A stretch of DNA of 8,709 nt from Spirochaetaceae bacterium (GTDB lineage: Bacteria > Spirochaetota > Spirochaetia > UBA9216): contig JAQQAK010000423.1 of the NCBI GenBank assembly GCA_028527945.1, positions 1 through 8,709 on the forward strand, given 5' to 3'. The translations under genes and the position numbers were made by a program. Positions 1-5,540 of the stretch are shown piece by piece (position 1 is the first letter of the stretch; each line of letters starts with the position of its first letter). Under the pieces are notes generated by a model, which had not been told where the DNA came from, ran no database searches, and worked only from the letters and a program-made list of their open reading frames with translations.

Positions 1-8
1 TTATATAT

Positions 9-13
9 CTCCT
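9..13 (-). promoter_or_regulatory. Possible Shine-Dalgarno of a gene starting just off the left edge
   Basis: Read on the minus strand this is AGGAG followed by eight A/T bases to the window edge, which is the spacing expected if a minus-strand gene starts at or just beyond the edge. No start codon is visible, so this is only a hint that a gene diverges from the tRNA. The remainder of the stretch before the tRNA (14-101) shows no gene I can support. Confidence 0.25.
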
Positions 14-101
14 GATGCATTCCTTTTATTCACAGAGAGTGGGTAATCCCTCTTCAAAGCTGCTTGCAAAAACAATTTTTTTAGTGTATTTTCAATTCGA
101 C

Positions 102-121
102 CTTCTTAAAATATTAAGAAG
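102..121. repeat. Perfect 8-bp inverted repeat just upstream of tRNA-Leu
   Basis: CTTCTTAA and TTAAGAAG are separated by four bases (AATA) and end five bases before the mature tRNA. The symmetry is exact. The element lies where the tRNA promoter -10 region or 5' leader is expected, so it could be an operator, a leader hairpin or a weak terminator of upstream transcription. It is wholly AT-rich apart from its ends and is followed by only three T residues, so a strong terminator is unlikely. Confidence 0.4.
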
Positions 122-126
122 TTTCT

Positions 127-210
127 GCCGGCGTGGTGAAATTGGTAGACACAGCAGACTCAAAATCTGCCGGGGGCAACCCTGTATCGGTTCAAGTCCG
201 ATCGCCGGTA
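127..210 (+). tRNA. tRNA-Leu (anticodon CAA)
   Basis: The cloverleaf folds by eye. The 7-bp acceptor stem pairs 127-133 with 203-209, with a G-U at the first pair. The anticodon stem GCAGA/TCTGC (154-158/166-170) encloses the loop CTCAAAA, giving anticodon CAA at 161-163, which reads UUG leucine codons. A long variable arm (about 171-184) marks a class II tRNA. The T arm is ATCGG-TTCAAGT-CCGAT (186-202). The discriminator base is A210. No 3' CCA is encoded, so it must be added by CCA-adding enzyme. There is no terminator after it: a start codon follows at 213, so the tRNA is probably co-transcribed with the PHP gene and released by processing. Confidence 0.96.
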
Positions 211-212
211 TT

Positions 213-932
213 ATGCTCGAAGCAGATTTGCACGCCCACAGCCTTTTCAGCCCCTGCGGACTGCACTCAATAATCGAAATGTTAGAAGCCTCAAAGAAAA
301 AGGGATTAAAAGCACAAGCTATAACTGATCACGGCCCCTTTCTTGGTAGAAAAATCTCAAGCACATTTTTTGAAAGATTACAGAATCCAGTAGAAGGTAT
401 TACCTTCTTAAAAGGGATGGAATGCAATGTTTTAAATGAAGATGGTGAAATAGATATAATTACTCGTTTTATGAAATGGTATGATATTGTCCTTCTAGGA
501 TTTCACAATTACAAAAGCAGTCAAACCAATCCTGAGTATTATTCAAAGACCATGGTAAAGGCAATTAAAAAAAATCCCTGTGTTGATATCATTGTTCACC
601 CTAATACAAAAGAGTATCTAATGAATTTTTCAATCTTGGCCAAAGCAGCCGCAGAAACGGATACAGCAATTGAATTCAATAATACAAAATCAAAGTTAGG
701 CAGAACAACTGAAGAACTGACCATAGAACTAATAAAAGCCTGCAAAAAAGAAGGGTGTAATGTTGCTGTAAATACAGACGCCCATGCTATAAACGAGGTT
801 GGAGATCATTCAAGGATTGAAGAACTTCTTAAAAAAACAAACTTTCCTCAAGAAAAAATAGTAAACAGAACCCTTGAATCAACTCTAAAATGGATTGAAA
901 GCCGTAAAAAGCGAAGAGCCGAGTTCTATTAA
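213..932 (+). CDS. PHP-domain metal-dependent hydrolase/phosphatase, YcdX-type
   Basis: A 239-residue cytoplasmic protein of the PHP family, very like E. coli YcdX (about 245 residues), a trinuclear-zinc phosphoesterase with a distorted TIM barrel. The metal ligands are in order: H7-x-H9 in DLHAHS, D39-H40 in ITDHGP, E70 in KGMECN, H98 in GFHNY, H129 in IVHPN, and D189-x-H191 in NTDAHA. The EFNN segment (154-157) is also typical. The physiological substrate is not known for this group. I chose the ATG at 213 because the first PHP strand begins only four residues later. The frame stays open upstream to position 15, but that stretch is the translated tRNA and is not coding. The start lies two bases after the tRNA 3' end with no Shine-Dalgarno, suggesting a leaderless message after tRNA processing or read-through from the tRNA transcript. 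Its stop overlaps the stop of the convergent OmpA-like gene. Confidence 0.9.
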   Translation: MLEADLHAHSLFSPCGLHSIIEMLEASKKKGLKAQAITDHGPFLGRKISSTFFERLQNPVEGITFLKGMECNVLNEDGEIDIITRFMKWYDIVLLGFHNYKSSQTNPEYYSKTMVKAIKKNPCVDIIVHPNTKEYLMNFSILAKAAAETDTAIEFNNTKSKLGRTTEELTIELIKACKKEGCNVAVNTDAHAINEVGDHSRIEELLKKTNFPQEKIVNRTLESTLKWIESRKKRRAEFY

Positions 933-2134
933 TTTTCCAGTATAATAATCTCAACTCTTCGGTTAGCCTTCTTACCTTCAGCTGTTGAATTATCAGCAAC
1001 AGGCTCTTTAGCGCCCACACCTTTTACAATAATCTGCTCTGAACGGCGAATCCCCTTAGATAGCAAATAATCAGCAACTGAAGCAGCTCTTTCAGAAGAC
1101 AGCTTCATCCGCCCCTCTTCTGTTCCAGCTAATGCTGTATGTCCCTTCACTAAAATATCTCTGTCAGGATACTGCGAAAGAATTTCGGCTATTTGATCAA
1201 GCTTTTTACTTTCAGTATTTGTCAGTTCAAATGACTCAGGTTTAAACTGGATATTGCTTAAAGTAATCTTTACACCTTCGTCACTAACAGAAACTCCAGT
1301 ATCTTTTATTCCACCTTTATTAATACTGTCATTAATATTATCAGCTACAGAGGTTTTATCCATTATCTTACTTTCAATAACATAGGCATTTGCAATTCCA
1401 GTATATTGAACAGTATCTCCGCTGGACATTTCAAATTTGAAGTCAAAATTCTCTTCATATGCTTCTGGACGACCAGCTTCCGCGTTCCAATAAACATGCT
1501 GGGCAGAACGTCCTGAAATTTTAGCAGGATAAAGCTCGCCTGAAGACTGCACCCCGGACGCTCTATAATAGATATCATACCTGACTGATAAAAGGTCATA
1601 GGTTTTCCCCTCATATTCAGCCTTGCCAAGATATGTATAATTTACATAAATAGGTATGTGGTACGCGTCTGGAATACCAAAACTTTTTCGAAAATCATGA
1701 ACCTCTTCACCTTTATAAGACCAGGTGTCACCAGGCTGAACATCTCTACCAGAAAAAACAGGAACATCTCTTACAACAGGCATAAAATATCTTGGTGCTA
1801 TATTATAAACACCAAGAGAATCTCTAATAAACTCAGATTCATACTCTGTTGTGCACTCATAACTTTTTCCAGTATCGCCTGAAGCTCTTTCCGAAGTCTG
1901 ATATGTAGCATCTATAAGTCCACCATCATTTTTAACATCTTTTACATGAACTGTAATTCTATTAAGAATATCTGCCTTATGCGAAAAATGCCGATTAATA
2001 TAGACGCTTTCATCAACCCTTGAGAGTATTCGATACTTGTCATCAATTTTATAGGTGAACTTGAAATTTTCAGAATATAACGTTACTATTGTAACGAAAG
2101 AGAGAGTGATTAATAATATAGCTCTTTTTCTCAT
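929..2134 (-). CDS. Exported OmpA C-domain (peptidoglycan-associated) protein
   Basis: A 401-residue envelope protein. Residues 1-20 form a signal peptide (basic MRKR, hydrophobic core, likely cleavage near LYS/EN). Residues about 21-260 are beta-rich, without a family I can name. Residues about 285-401 are an OmpA/MotB-type domain: the NIQFKPES strand, GHT at 331-333, LSSERA (345-350), the PVADNSTAEG segment, and NRRVEI near the end. The family's GHTD motif reads GHTA here, so the aspartate that contacts diaminopimelate in OmpA homologues is replaced by A334; the partner arginine R349 is kept. I chose the ATG at 2134, not the upstream alternative start at 2200, because it opens the signal peptide and is preceded by AAAGGA six bases away. 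The gene shares 4 bp of stop codon overlap with the PHP gene and diverges from the helicase-like gene. Its likely role is anchoring or stabilising the outer envelope, inferred from the domain. Confidence 0.88.
   Translation of the reverse strand: MRKRAILLITLSFVTIVTLYSENFKFTYKIDDKYRILSRVDESVYINRHFSHKADILNRITVHVKDVKNDGGLIDATYQTSERASGDTGKSYECTTEYESEFIRDSLGVYNIAPRYFMPVVRDVPVFSGRDVQPGDTWSYKGEEVHDFRKSFGIPDAYHIPIYVNYTYLGKAEYEGKTYDLLSVRYDIYYRASGVQSSGELYPAKISGRSAQHVYWNAEAGRPEAYEENFDFKFEMSSGDTVQYTGIANAYVIESKIMDKTSVADNINDSINKGGIKDTGVSVSDEGVKITLSNIQFKPESFELTNTESKKLDQIAEILSQYPDRDILVKGHTALAGTEEGRMKLSSERAASVADYLLSKGIRRSEQIIVKGVGAKEPVADNSTAEGKKANRRVEIIILEN
2089..2117 (+). promoter_or_regulatory. Candidate promoter for the helicase-like gene
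   Basis: TTGTAA (2089-2094) and AATAAT (2112-2117) are separated by 17 bp, 4/6 and 5/6 matches to the sigma-70 boxes. They lie inside the signal-peptide coding region of the divergent OmpA-like gene, about 60 bp before the start at 2179. A 6-bp inverted repeat (CGTTAC, TATT, GTAACG; 2081-2096) overlaps the -35 box. AT-rich DNA makes such matches common, so this is tentative. Confidence 0.3.
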
Positions 2135-2143
2135 AAAAAATCC

Positions 2144-2157
2144 TTTACCAAGGTAAA
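2144..2157. repeat. Inverted repeat in the 44-bp divergent intergenic region
   Basis: TTTACC and GGTAAA are separated by AA, a perfect 6-2-6 palindrome between the divergent starts at 2134 and 2179. Its left arm overlaps the ribosome binding site (AAAGGA, 2141-2146, minus strand) of the OmpA-like gene. It could be an operator or a hairpin that occludes that site. No protein is implied. Confidence 0.4.
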
Positions 2158-2178
2158 AAAAATTAGTTTGTAGTCGGA

Positions 2179-3291
2179 ATGCATCAAAAAGAAATATCAA
2201 GTCAGAACGAAAAAATTATTTTTCTGCTCAATAACGCAGGTTTCGATGCACCAACGCCTTTCCAGAATAAGGTTTTTCCTGTTTTTTTCCAGAAAAAAGA
2301 CATAATAGCCGGAACAAAAGGTGAACGTGGGAAGAGATCTTCCTATATTATTCCTCTTCTGATAGATCTGGATACCCGCCAGAATCAGACCAGAGCCATT
2401 ATTATTGTTCCAGAACCGAAAAATGTTCGAAAAACTGGTTCTGAGTTTTTTCGGTATATTTCAAAAAACCTATCCAATTTATGTATTGCCGAGCTTACAT
2501 CAGATTCTGAAATAAAACGGGAACTGAAAGCTTTATCCGGCAACCCTGATGTAATTATCGGTACACCTAAAAGGATTATTGACCACATCCGTCGTGAAAA
2601 CATTGATTTATCTTATATAAAGACGGCTGTTGTTAATACTCCGGTAGACCTGAAAGAAAATGGTTTTGACCAAGATCTTGTTTTTATTTTTTCAAAGATG
2701 CCAAAGAAGCATCAAAATATTTTTTATACTGACAATTTTAGATCAGTCAGTTTTTTAGAGTCCATGGCAAAAAGACCGGTTTTAATTTCCATGGAAGATC
2801 AACTACAGGAGAATTTTAAGATGAATAGTATTGATGAAAAAATCAATCCGGAAGCTGTTGAAAACAGTATCAAAGAATTTATTGAAAGCATTGAATCAAA
2901 TGAATCCCCGGAAGTTCTCGACACTTACAAAAAACTTTTCAAAAAGTACACACCTATATCAAGAAGAGGCTATCTTTCTGCTTATTTGCTAAAAGAAGCA
3001 TGCAAGGGTTCAGCTCCGCGGAGACGTCAAAGAATGCCGCAGGATCCAGATAAGACGACTCTTTTTATTAGTATTGGAAAAAATAGAAAAGTTTATCCCA
3101 AAGATTTAGCCAGACTTTTTCAATCAAGACTGGATCTTGAACAATCAGATATTGGAACTATCAAAATAAAAGACAGTTATTCTTTTTTAGATATATCTAA
3201 ATCTCATGCTGATAGAGCAATTGAAATGCTTAATGGTGAAGAATATAAAGGTAGAAAGCTTACCGTTAACCACGCCAAAAAGCGAGACTAA
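2179..3291 (+). CDS. Degenerate DEAD-box-derived RNA-binding protein (no RecA2) with DbpA-type RBD
   Basis: A 370-residue cytoplasmic protein. Residues about 10-205 follow the RecA1 half of a DEAD-box RNA helicase: Q-motif-like GFDAPTPFQ (21-29), a motif I position reading AGTKGERGKR (44-53) in place of A-x-T-G-x-G-K-T, and IIGTPKRIIDHI (126-137) matching the TPxR region. The DEAD box position reads VNTPVD (152-157) and SAT reads YTD (183-185). Thus the ATP-binding and hydrolysis residues are lost. No RecA2 domain follows. Residues about 220-280 resemble the helical linker of DeaD-like helicases, with a basic PRRRQR patch at 280-285. Residues 293-370 are a well-kept DbpA/CsdA RNA-binding domain (LFISIG, IGTIKI, YSFLDI, LNGEEYKGRKL). 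The start is the only in-frame candidate (a stop lies at 2164-2166); the Shine-Dalgarno is poor. The likely role is RNA or ribosome-precursor binding without unwinding. An intact frame argues against a recent pseudogene. Confidence 0.82.
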   Translation: MHQKEISSQNEKIIFLLNNAGFDAPTPFQNKVFPVFFQKKDIIAGTKGERGKRSSYIIPLLIDLDTRQNQTRAIIIVPEPKNVRKTGSEFFRYISKNLSNLCIAELTSDSEIKRELKALSGNPDVIIGTPKRIIDHIRRENIDLSYIKTAVVNTPVDLKENGFDQDLVFIFSKMPKKHQNIFYTDNFRSVSFLESMAKRPVLISMEDQLQENFKMNSIDEKINPEAVENSIKEFIESIESNESPEVLDTYKKLFKKYTPISRRGYLSAYLLKEACKGSAPRRRQRMPQDPDKTTLFISIGKNRKVYPKDLARLFQSRLDLEQSDIGTIKIKDSYSFLDISKSHADRAIEMLNGEEYKGRKLTVNHAKKRD

Positions 3292-3494
3292 AATCAAAAA
3301 GGGTTTTCAAAACTATGAAAGGCTCTATAGCCAGAAAGTTTCTGAAAGCCCAATTATAATGTAAATGAAGTAAGTTTTAGTTCAAAAGTCTTAAAAACCA
3401 GATCGTTAAAAATAGACTCTGAACTATAAAGTTAGAATGCTCTTTCAGAAAACTGCGTTTGTAATTACTGACTACTGAAAGAACTTCAATATGA
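3292..3494. other. Convergent intergenic region, no gene; related inverted-repeat copies
   Basis: This 203-bp gap lies between the stops of two convergent genes. No reading frame of convincing length or with a ribosome binding site is present, and I see no GC-rich hairpin with a T-run, so neither flanking gene has an evident intrinsic terminator. It contains TTTCTGAAAG (3339-3348) and its exact reverse complement CTTTCAGAAA (3442-3451), plus CAGAAA (3332-3337) and CTGAAAG (3475-3481), which can pair with them in alternative ways. Several weak AT hairpins also occur (for example 3371-3393). Confidence 0.5.
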
Positions 3495-4616
3495 TTAAAA
3501 GAAAAAATCAAATGCAATAAAAATTAATATTGTATTTAGTAATAAACCGGTAATTATTAAAATTGAGGCAAGAATTTCCATCATTCTTGCCTTTTTCCTG
3601 CACTCTTTAGCGAGGACTTCAGGATTTCCTGGAATTATAAGCTTTTCATAAAAATGCAAGGGAACCCCCACCGCTTGAGAAGTATCAGCATATACTCTGC
3701 AATGTGTTTTCATAAGAGTGGAATCTGAAATAATGCCGCAACTCCTTAATTTGGCAGAAGGAAACTTTTTAAGTGCTTCTTCGCAAGATGAAACTTCTTC
3801 AAAAGAAGGAAACCTTTCCACAAGCCTGAGAAGATCTCGCTCACCTCTGAGATACCTGCCGGTTTTCCAGAAATATCTGAAAGCAAAATAAAAGAATAGC
3901 CCTGGCGGACAAAAAGGAAATATGGGGATCATGCTAAGAATAAGCAAAATCTCCGCGTTGAGATTAGAACCTATATTTCTAAACTGAACATAAGACATTA
4001 CAAAAAGTAAAAATGAGCCAGCAATAAGTGAAATAGGTGTCAAAGTATGCCAATATTCATTTAACTGGCGTCCACTCCAAATAGAACGCCTAAGAACGGT
4101 CTCTTTTTCTCCATCAAAGATAATAACAAATAATGGATTTTGCTCAGTATTTCTAAACACCGGGGTTCCATTCTCTATATCGACATTCCCATACAAAAGA
4201 ATACCAGTCCCCTGCTCTAGAGAATAAACCCTTTTCCAGCTAATCTTTTTAGGCATATCTTTAGGGAGCATATTTTTATTTTCTTCTATTTGATTTTCAT
4301 TTTCTATAGAATCTGATGATGGAAGAAGATAGAGAGTGGTATAATCCATTTCAGCTTTTACTGATACTTTTCCATTATTAAGCCAGATGACATTATCACC
4401 CTGAATGGCCTGAAGCTCTCCTGTAAAGCTGTATAAACCACTTTCTCCCGGATTATCTCGCTCAGGATCTGAATAAGTTATTTCTTTTGCCAGACTGGAA
4501 TTAATAACAAGCTGCCTAAATCTCCGCCATCTACGCCTTACAGAAAAAGCTCCTGAAAGAGGAAAAATAACATAAAAAATTGCAGCAGCAATGATTGCGG
4601 AAATTGTTATTTCCAT
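3495..4616 (-). CDS. Conserved-type multi-pass membrane protein of unknown function
   Basis: A 373-residue protein I do not recognise. There is a hydrophobic N-terminal segment (about 4-24) followed by a strongly basic stretch (RRRWRRFRQ, 27-35), so that end faces the cytoplasm by the positive-inside rule. A soluble region (about 40-190) contains beta-like segments such as GELQAIQGDNVIWL. Two more hydrophobic segments lie at about 193-211 and 222-247, then a soluble segment (about 250-345) with scattered cysteines (C278, C293, C306, C339), and a C-terminal helix at about 346-370. No catalytic motif is visible. It begins three bases after the stop of the small gene 4620-5000 and has no clear Shine-Dalgarno of its own, so translational coupling is likely. 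It is the last gene of the dksA cluster. An envelope role is inference only. Confidence 0.8.
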   Translation of the reverse strand: MEITISAIIAAAIFYVIFPLSGAFSVRRRWRRFRQLVINSSLAKEITYSDPERDNPGESGLYSFTGELQAIQGDNVIWLNNGKVSVKAEMDYTTLYLLPSSDSIENENQIEENKNMLPKDMPKKISWKRVYSLEQGTGILLYGNVDIENGTPVFRNTEQNPLFVIIFDGEKETVLRRSIWSGRQLNEYWHTLTPISLIAGSFLLFVMSYVQFRNIGSNLNAEILLILSMIPIFPFCPPGLFFYFAFRYFWKTGRYLRGERDLLRLVERFPSFEEVSSCEEALKKFPSAKLRSCGIISDSTLMKTHCRVYADTSQAVGVPLHFYEKLIIPGNPEVLAKECRKKARMMEILASILIITGLLLNTILIFIAFDFFF

Positions 4617-4619
4617 TAT

Positions 4620-5000
4620 TTACGCAAAAATATCCAGCGCAATGCCGCTGGCATTTATTCCGGATCTATAAGGATTATTTTTTTTAAGTTCATTATAAAG
4701 TTGTTCATTATATTCCTTGAGCATTTTTGTGAGCTGTCCGTCACCAAGTTGATCGGCTTTTACATCTTTTATGCTATCACCTTTTATCATTTGAAGACGA
4801 TCAATGAGATTATCTAACGCTCTCAGCCTGGACACAGAAAAAACAGGGCCAGTTTGACCACCGCCAACTCCAGTAATATGTTTAAAATTAGCATAAACAT
4901 GATTACCCTGAACAGGAACAGTTATACGGCCGGCTCCAGTTTGAGCTCGTATTATGTCGCTAACACCTAATGATTGTCTTGTTATTGCCTGAATATCCAT
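4620..5000 (-). CDS. Small protein of unknown function in the dksA cluster
   Basis: A 126-residue protein without signal peptide or membrane segment. The N-terminal third is probably flexible. A glycine-rich turn (GVGGGQTG, 44-51) leads into FSVSRLRALDNLIDRL (54-69), predicted as an amphipathic helix. A second helical region (about 88-108) ends in NPYRSGINASG and a hydrophobic tail, LDIFA. The glycine-rich turn is not a P-loop, as it lacks the lysine. I considered a FlgJ-like rod-binding protein but see none of that domain's hallmarks. The ATG at 5000 is the only in-frame ATG in reach, but the best ribosome binding element (AGG) lies one base before it and inside a small hairpin (5002-5018). 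It sits 57 bp after dksA and 3 bp before the membrane-protein gene, so the three are probably co-transcribed. Confidence 0.75.
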   Translation of the reverse strand: MDIQAITRQSLGVSDIIRAQTGAGRITVPVQGNHVYANFKHITGVGGGQTGPVFSVSRLRALDNLIDRLQMIKGDSIKDVKADQLGDGQLTKMLKEYNEQLYNELKKNNPYRSGINASGIALDIFA

Positions 5001-5001
5001 A

Positions 5002-5018
5002 CCTGATATAATTATCGG
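5002..5018 (-). promoter_or_regulatory. Imperfect hairpin covering the ribosome binding site of the 4620-5000 gene
   Basis: On the transcript strand CCGATA pairs with TATC-x-GG around a TAAT loop with one bulged base, and the 3' arm contains the AGG nearest the ATG. It could limit translation initiation unless ribosomes arrive from dksA upstream. The pairing is short (6 bp) and mostly AT, so it is a weak candidate. Confidence 0.25.
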
Positions 5019-5057
5019 ATATGAAATAAATTGGTTTAGCTTTTGTTAAAGAGAATT

Positions 5058-5414
5058 TTATCTATTTCGCCTTTCATCTGTAGACTTACATGCTATGCAC
5101 ATAAGAGCATAAGGAATGGCCTCTAGTCGTTCTCTTGGTATTTTTTTTCCACATCTCATGCAAAGCCCGTAACGTTCATTATCTATCCGGGATAATGCCG
5201 AATCTATAAGACGCAACCTTTTTACATCATTGGAACTGAGGGTTTCAAGAGTGTTCCGATCAATATCATCGGCAGCGATATCTGCCAAGTCCTTGGGCTG
5301 CTTTGCCTTTACAATTGCATCAAAGTCATCACTATCAGACATAAGACTTTTGATAATCTCTTCTTTCTGAGCGATAAGCTTATTTTTCATCTCTTCTACA
5401 AATACTTTATCCAT
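5058..5414 (-). CDS. dksA: DksA/TraR-family zinc-finger transcription factor
   Basis: A 118-residue protein of the DksA/TraR family, which binds RNA polymerase in the secondary channel and alters promoter kinetics, with ppGpp in many bacteria. The C-terminal zinc finger has four cysteines: C85-x2-C88 in LCMRCGKKIP and C106-x2-C109 in LMCIACKS. The preceding helices form the coiled coil, and the tip motif D-x-x-D-x-A is present as D42, D45 and A47 (DLADIA), matching the residues E. coli DksA needs for function. The N-terminal extension is shorter than in E. coli DksA (about 151 residues). The start at 5414 is preceded by GAGGG at seven bases. It has its own promoter (5444-5473) and diverges from infA; two downstream genes probably share its transcript. 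The DksA reading over TraR rests on the tip motif and chromosomal context. Confidence 0.9.
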   Translation of the reverse strand: MDKVFVEEMKNKLIAQKEEIIKSLMSDSDDFDAIVKAKQPKDLADIAADDIDRNTLETLSSNDVKRLRLIDSALSRIDNERYGLCMRCGKKIPRERLEAIPYALMCIACKSTDERRNR

Positions 5415-5443
5415 AAGTACCCTCTCATTTTACAATTTTTGTC

Positions 5444-5473
5444 ATTATGCCGAAATATCTACGATATTGGCAA
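5444..5473 (-). promoter_or_regulatory. Predicted sigma-70 promoter of dksA
   Basis: Reading leftward, TTGCCA (5473-5468) and CATAAT (5449-5444) are each 5/6 matches to the consensus, with an 18-bp spacer. The expected start of transcription is near 5437, giving a short leader that contains the GAGGG ribosome binding site. The spacer and -35 region contain an inverted repeat (AATATC, TAC, GATATT; 5454-5468), so a regulator binding there could block the promoter. Confidence 0.55.
5454..5468. repeat. Inverted repeat inside the dksA promoter spacer
   Basis: AATATC and GATATT are exact reverse complements separated by TAC. GCC (5449-5451) and GGC (5469-5471) extend the symmetry after a 2-base offset on one side. 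It lies between, and slightly overlaps, the -10 and -35 boxes of the dksA promoter, the usual place for an operator. Confidence 0.4.
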
Positions 5474-5477
5474 AAAA

Positions 5478-5491
5478 GTCAACTGGTTGAC
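5478..5491. repeat. Palindrome overlapping the infA -35 box
   Basis: GTCAAC and GTTGAC flank TG, a perfect 6-2-6 inverted repeat. The right arm is most of the TTGACA -35 hexamer of infA. On the minus strand the left arm reads TTGACT, which with GATATT 17 bp on could form a second dksA promoter. The symmetry may therefore be two back-to-back -35 boxes or an operator controlling both genes. Confidence 0.45.
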
Positions 5492-5515
5492 AAATAATAA
5501 TGATTAACTTACTAT
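5487..5515 (+). promoter_or_regulatory. Predicted sigma-70 promoter of infA
   Basis: A perfect -35 hexamer TTGACA (5487-5492) is followed after 17 bp by TACTAT (5510-5515), a 4/6 match to the -10 box. Transcription would start near 5522, leaving a leader of about 20 bases that carries the strong ribosome binding site GGAGG (5532-5536). The promoter is back to back with that of dksA, the two -35 boxes being 13 bp apart. Confidence 0.65.
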
Positions 5516-5531
5516 TTACACGAATTATCTT

Positions 5532-5536
5532 GGAGG
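5532..5536 (+). promoter_or_regulatory. Strong ribosome binding site setting the GTG start of infA
   Basis: GGAGG lies four bases before GTG at 5541. It decides the start: the GTG opens the canonical IF-1 N terminus (M-A-K-E), and no ATG is available there. Confidence 0.8.
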
Positions 5537-5540
5537 ATTT

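Noticed and set aside
15..212. In-frame N-terminal extension of the PHP gene, starting at 15
   Set aside because: It is translation of the leader and the tRNA-Leu itself; the PHP fold begins with the residues just after 213.
829..1882. Additional ORFs of 60-90 codons on either strand around the OmpA-like gene (829-1020, 1363-1629, 1658-1882)
   Set aside because: They lie inside a well-supported gene in other frames and have no recognisable domain or ribosome binding site.
2135..2200. N-terminal extension of the OmpA-like protein by 22 residues
   Set aside because: It would bury the signal peptide and overlap the divergent gene start; the ATG at 2134 has its own ribosome binding site.
3315..3359. 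Fourteen-codon ORF (MKGSIARKFLKAQL) in the convergent gap
   Set aside because: No ribosome binding site, very short, and it overlaps the inverted-repeat copies; chance is the simpler explanation.
3371..3393. Hairpin as terminator of the helicase-like gene
   Set aside because: The stem is nearly all AT with a bulge and is followed by A residues, not a T-run.
4849..4872. Glycine-rich GVGGGQTG as a P-loop in the 126-residue protein
   Set aside because: The lysine and the following Thr/Ser of a Walker A motif are absent and no other nucleotide-binding motif is present.
4620..5000. FlgJ-like rod-binding protein
   Set aside because: Size is compatible, but the helices and conserved residues of the rod-binding domain are not seen and no flagellar gene is adjacent.
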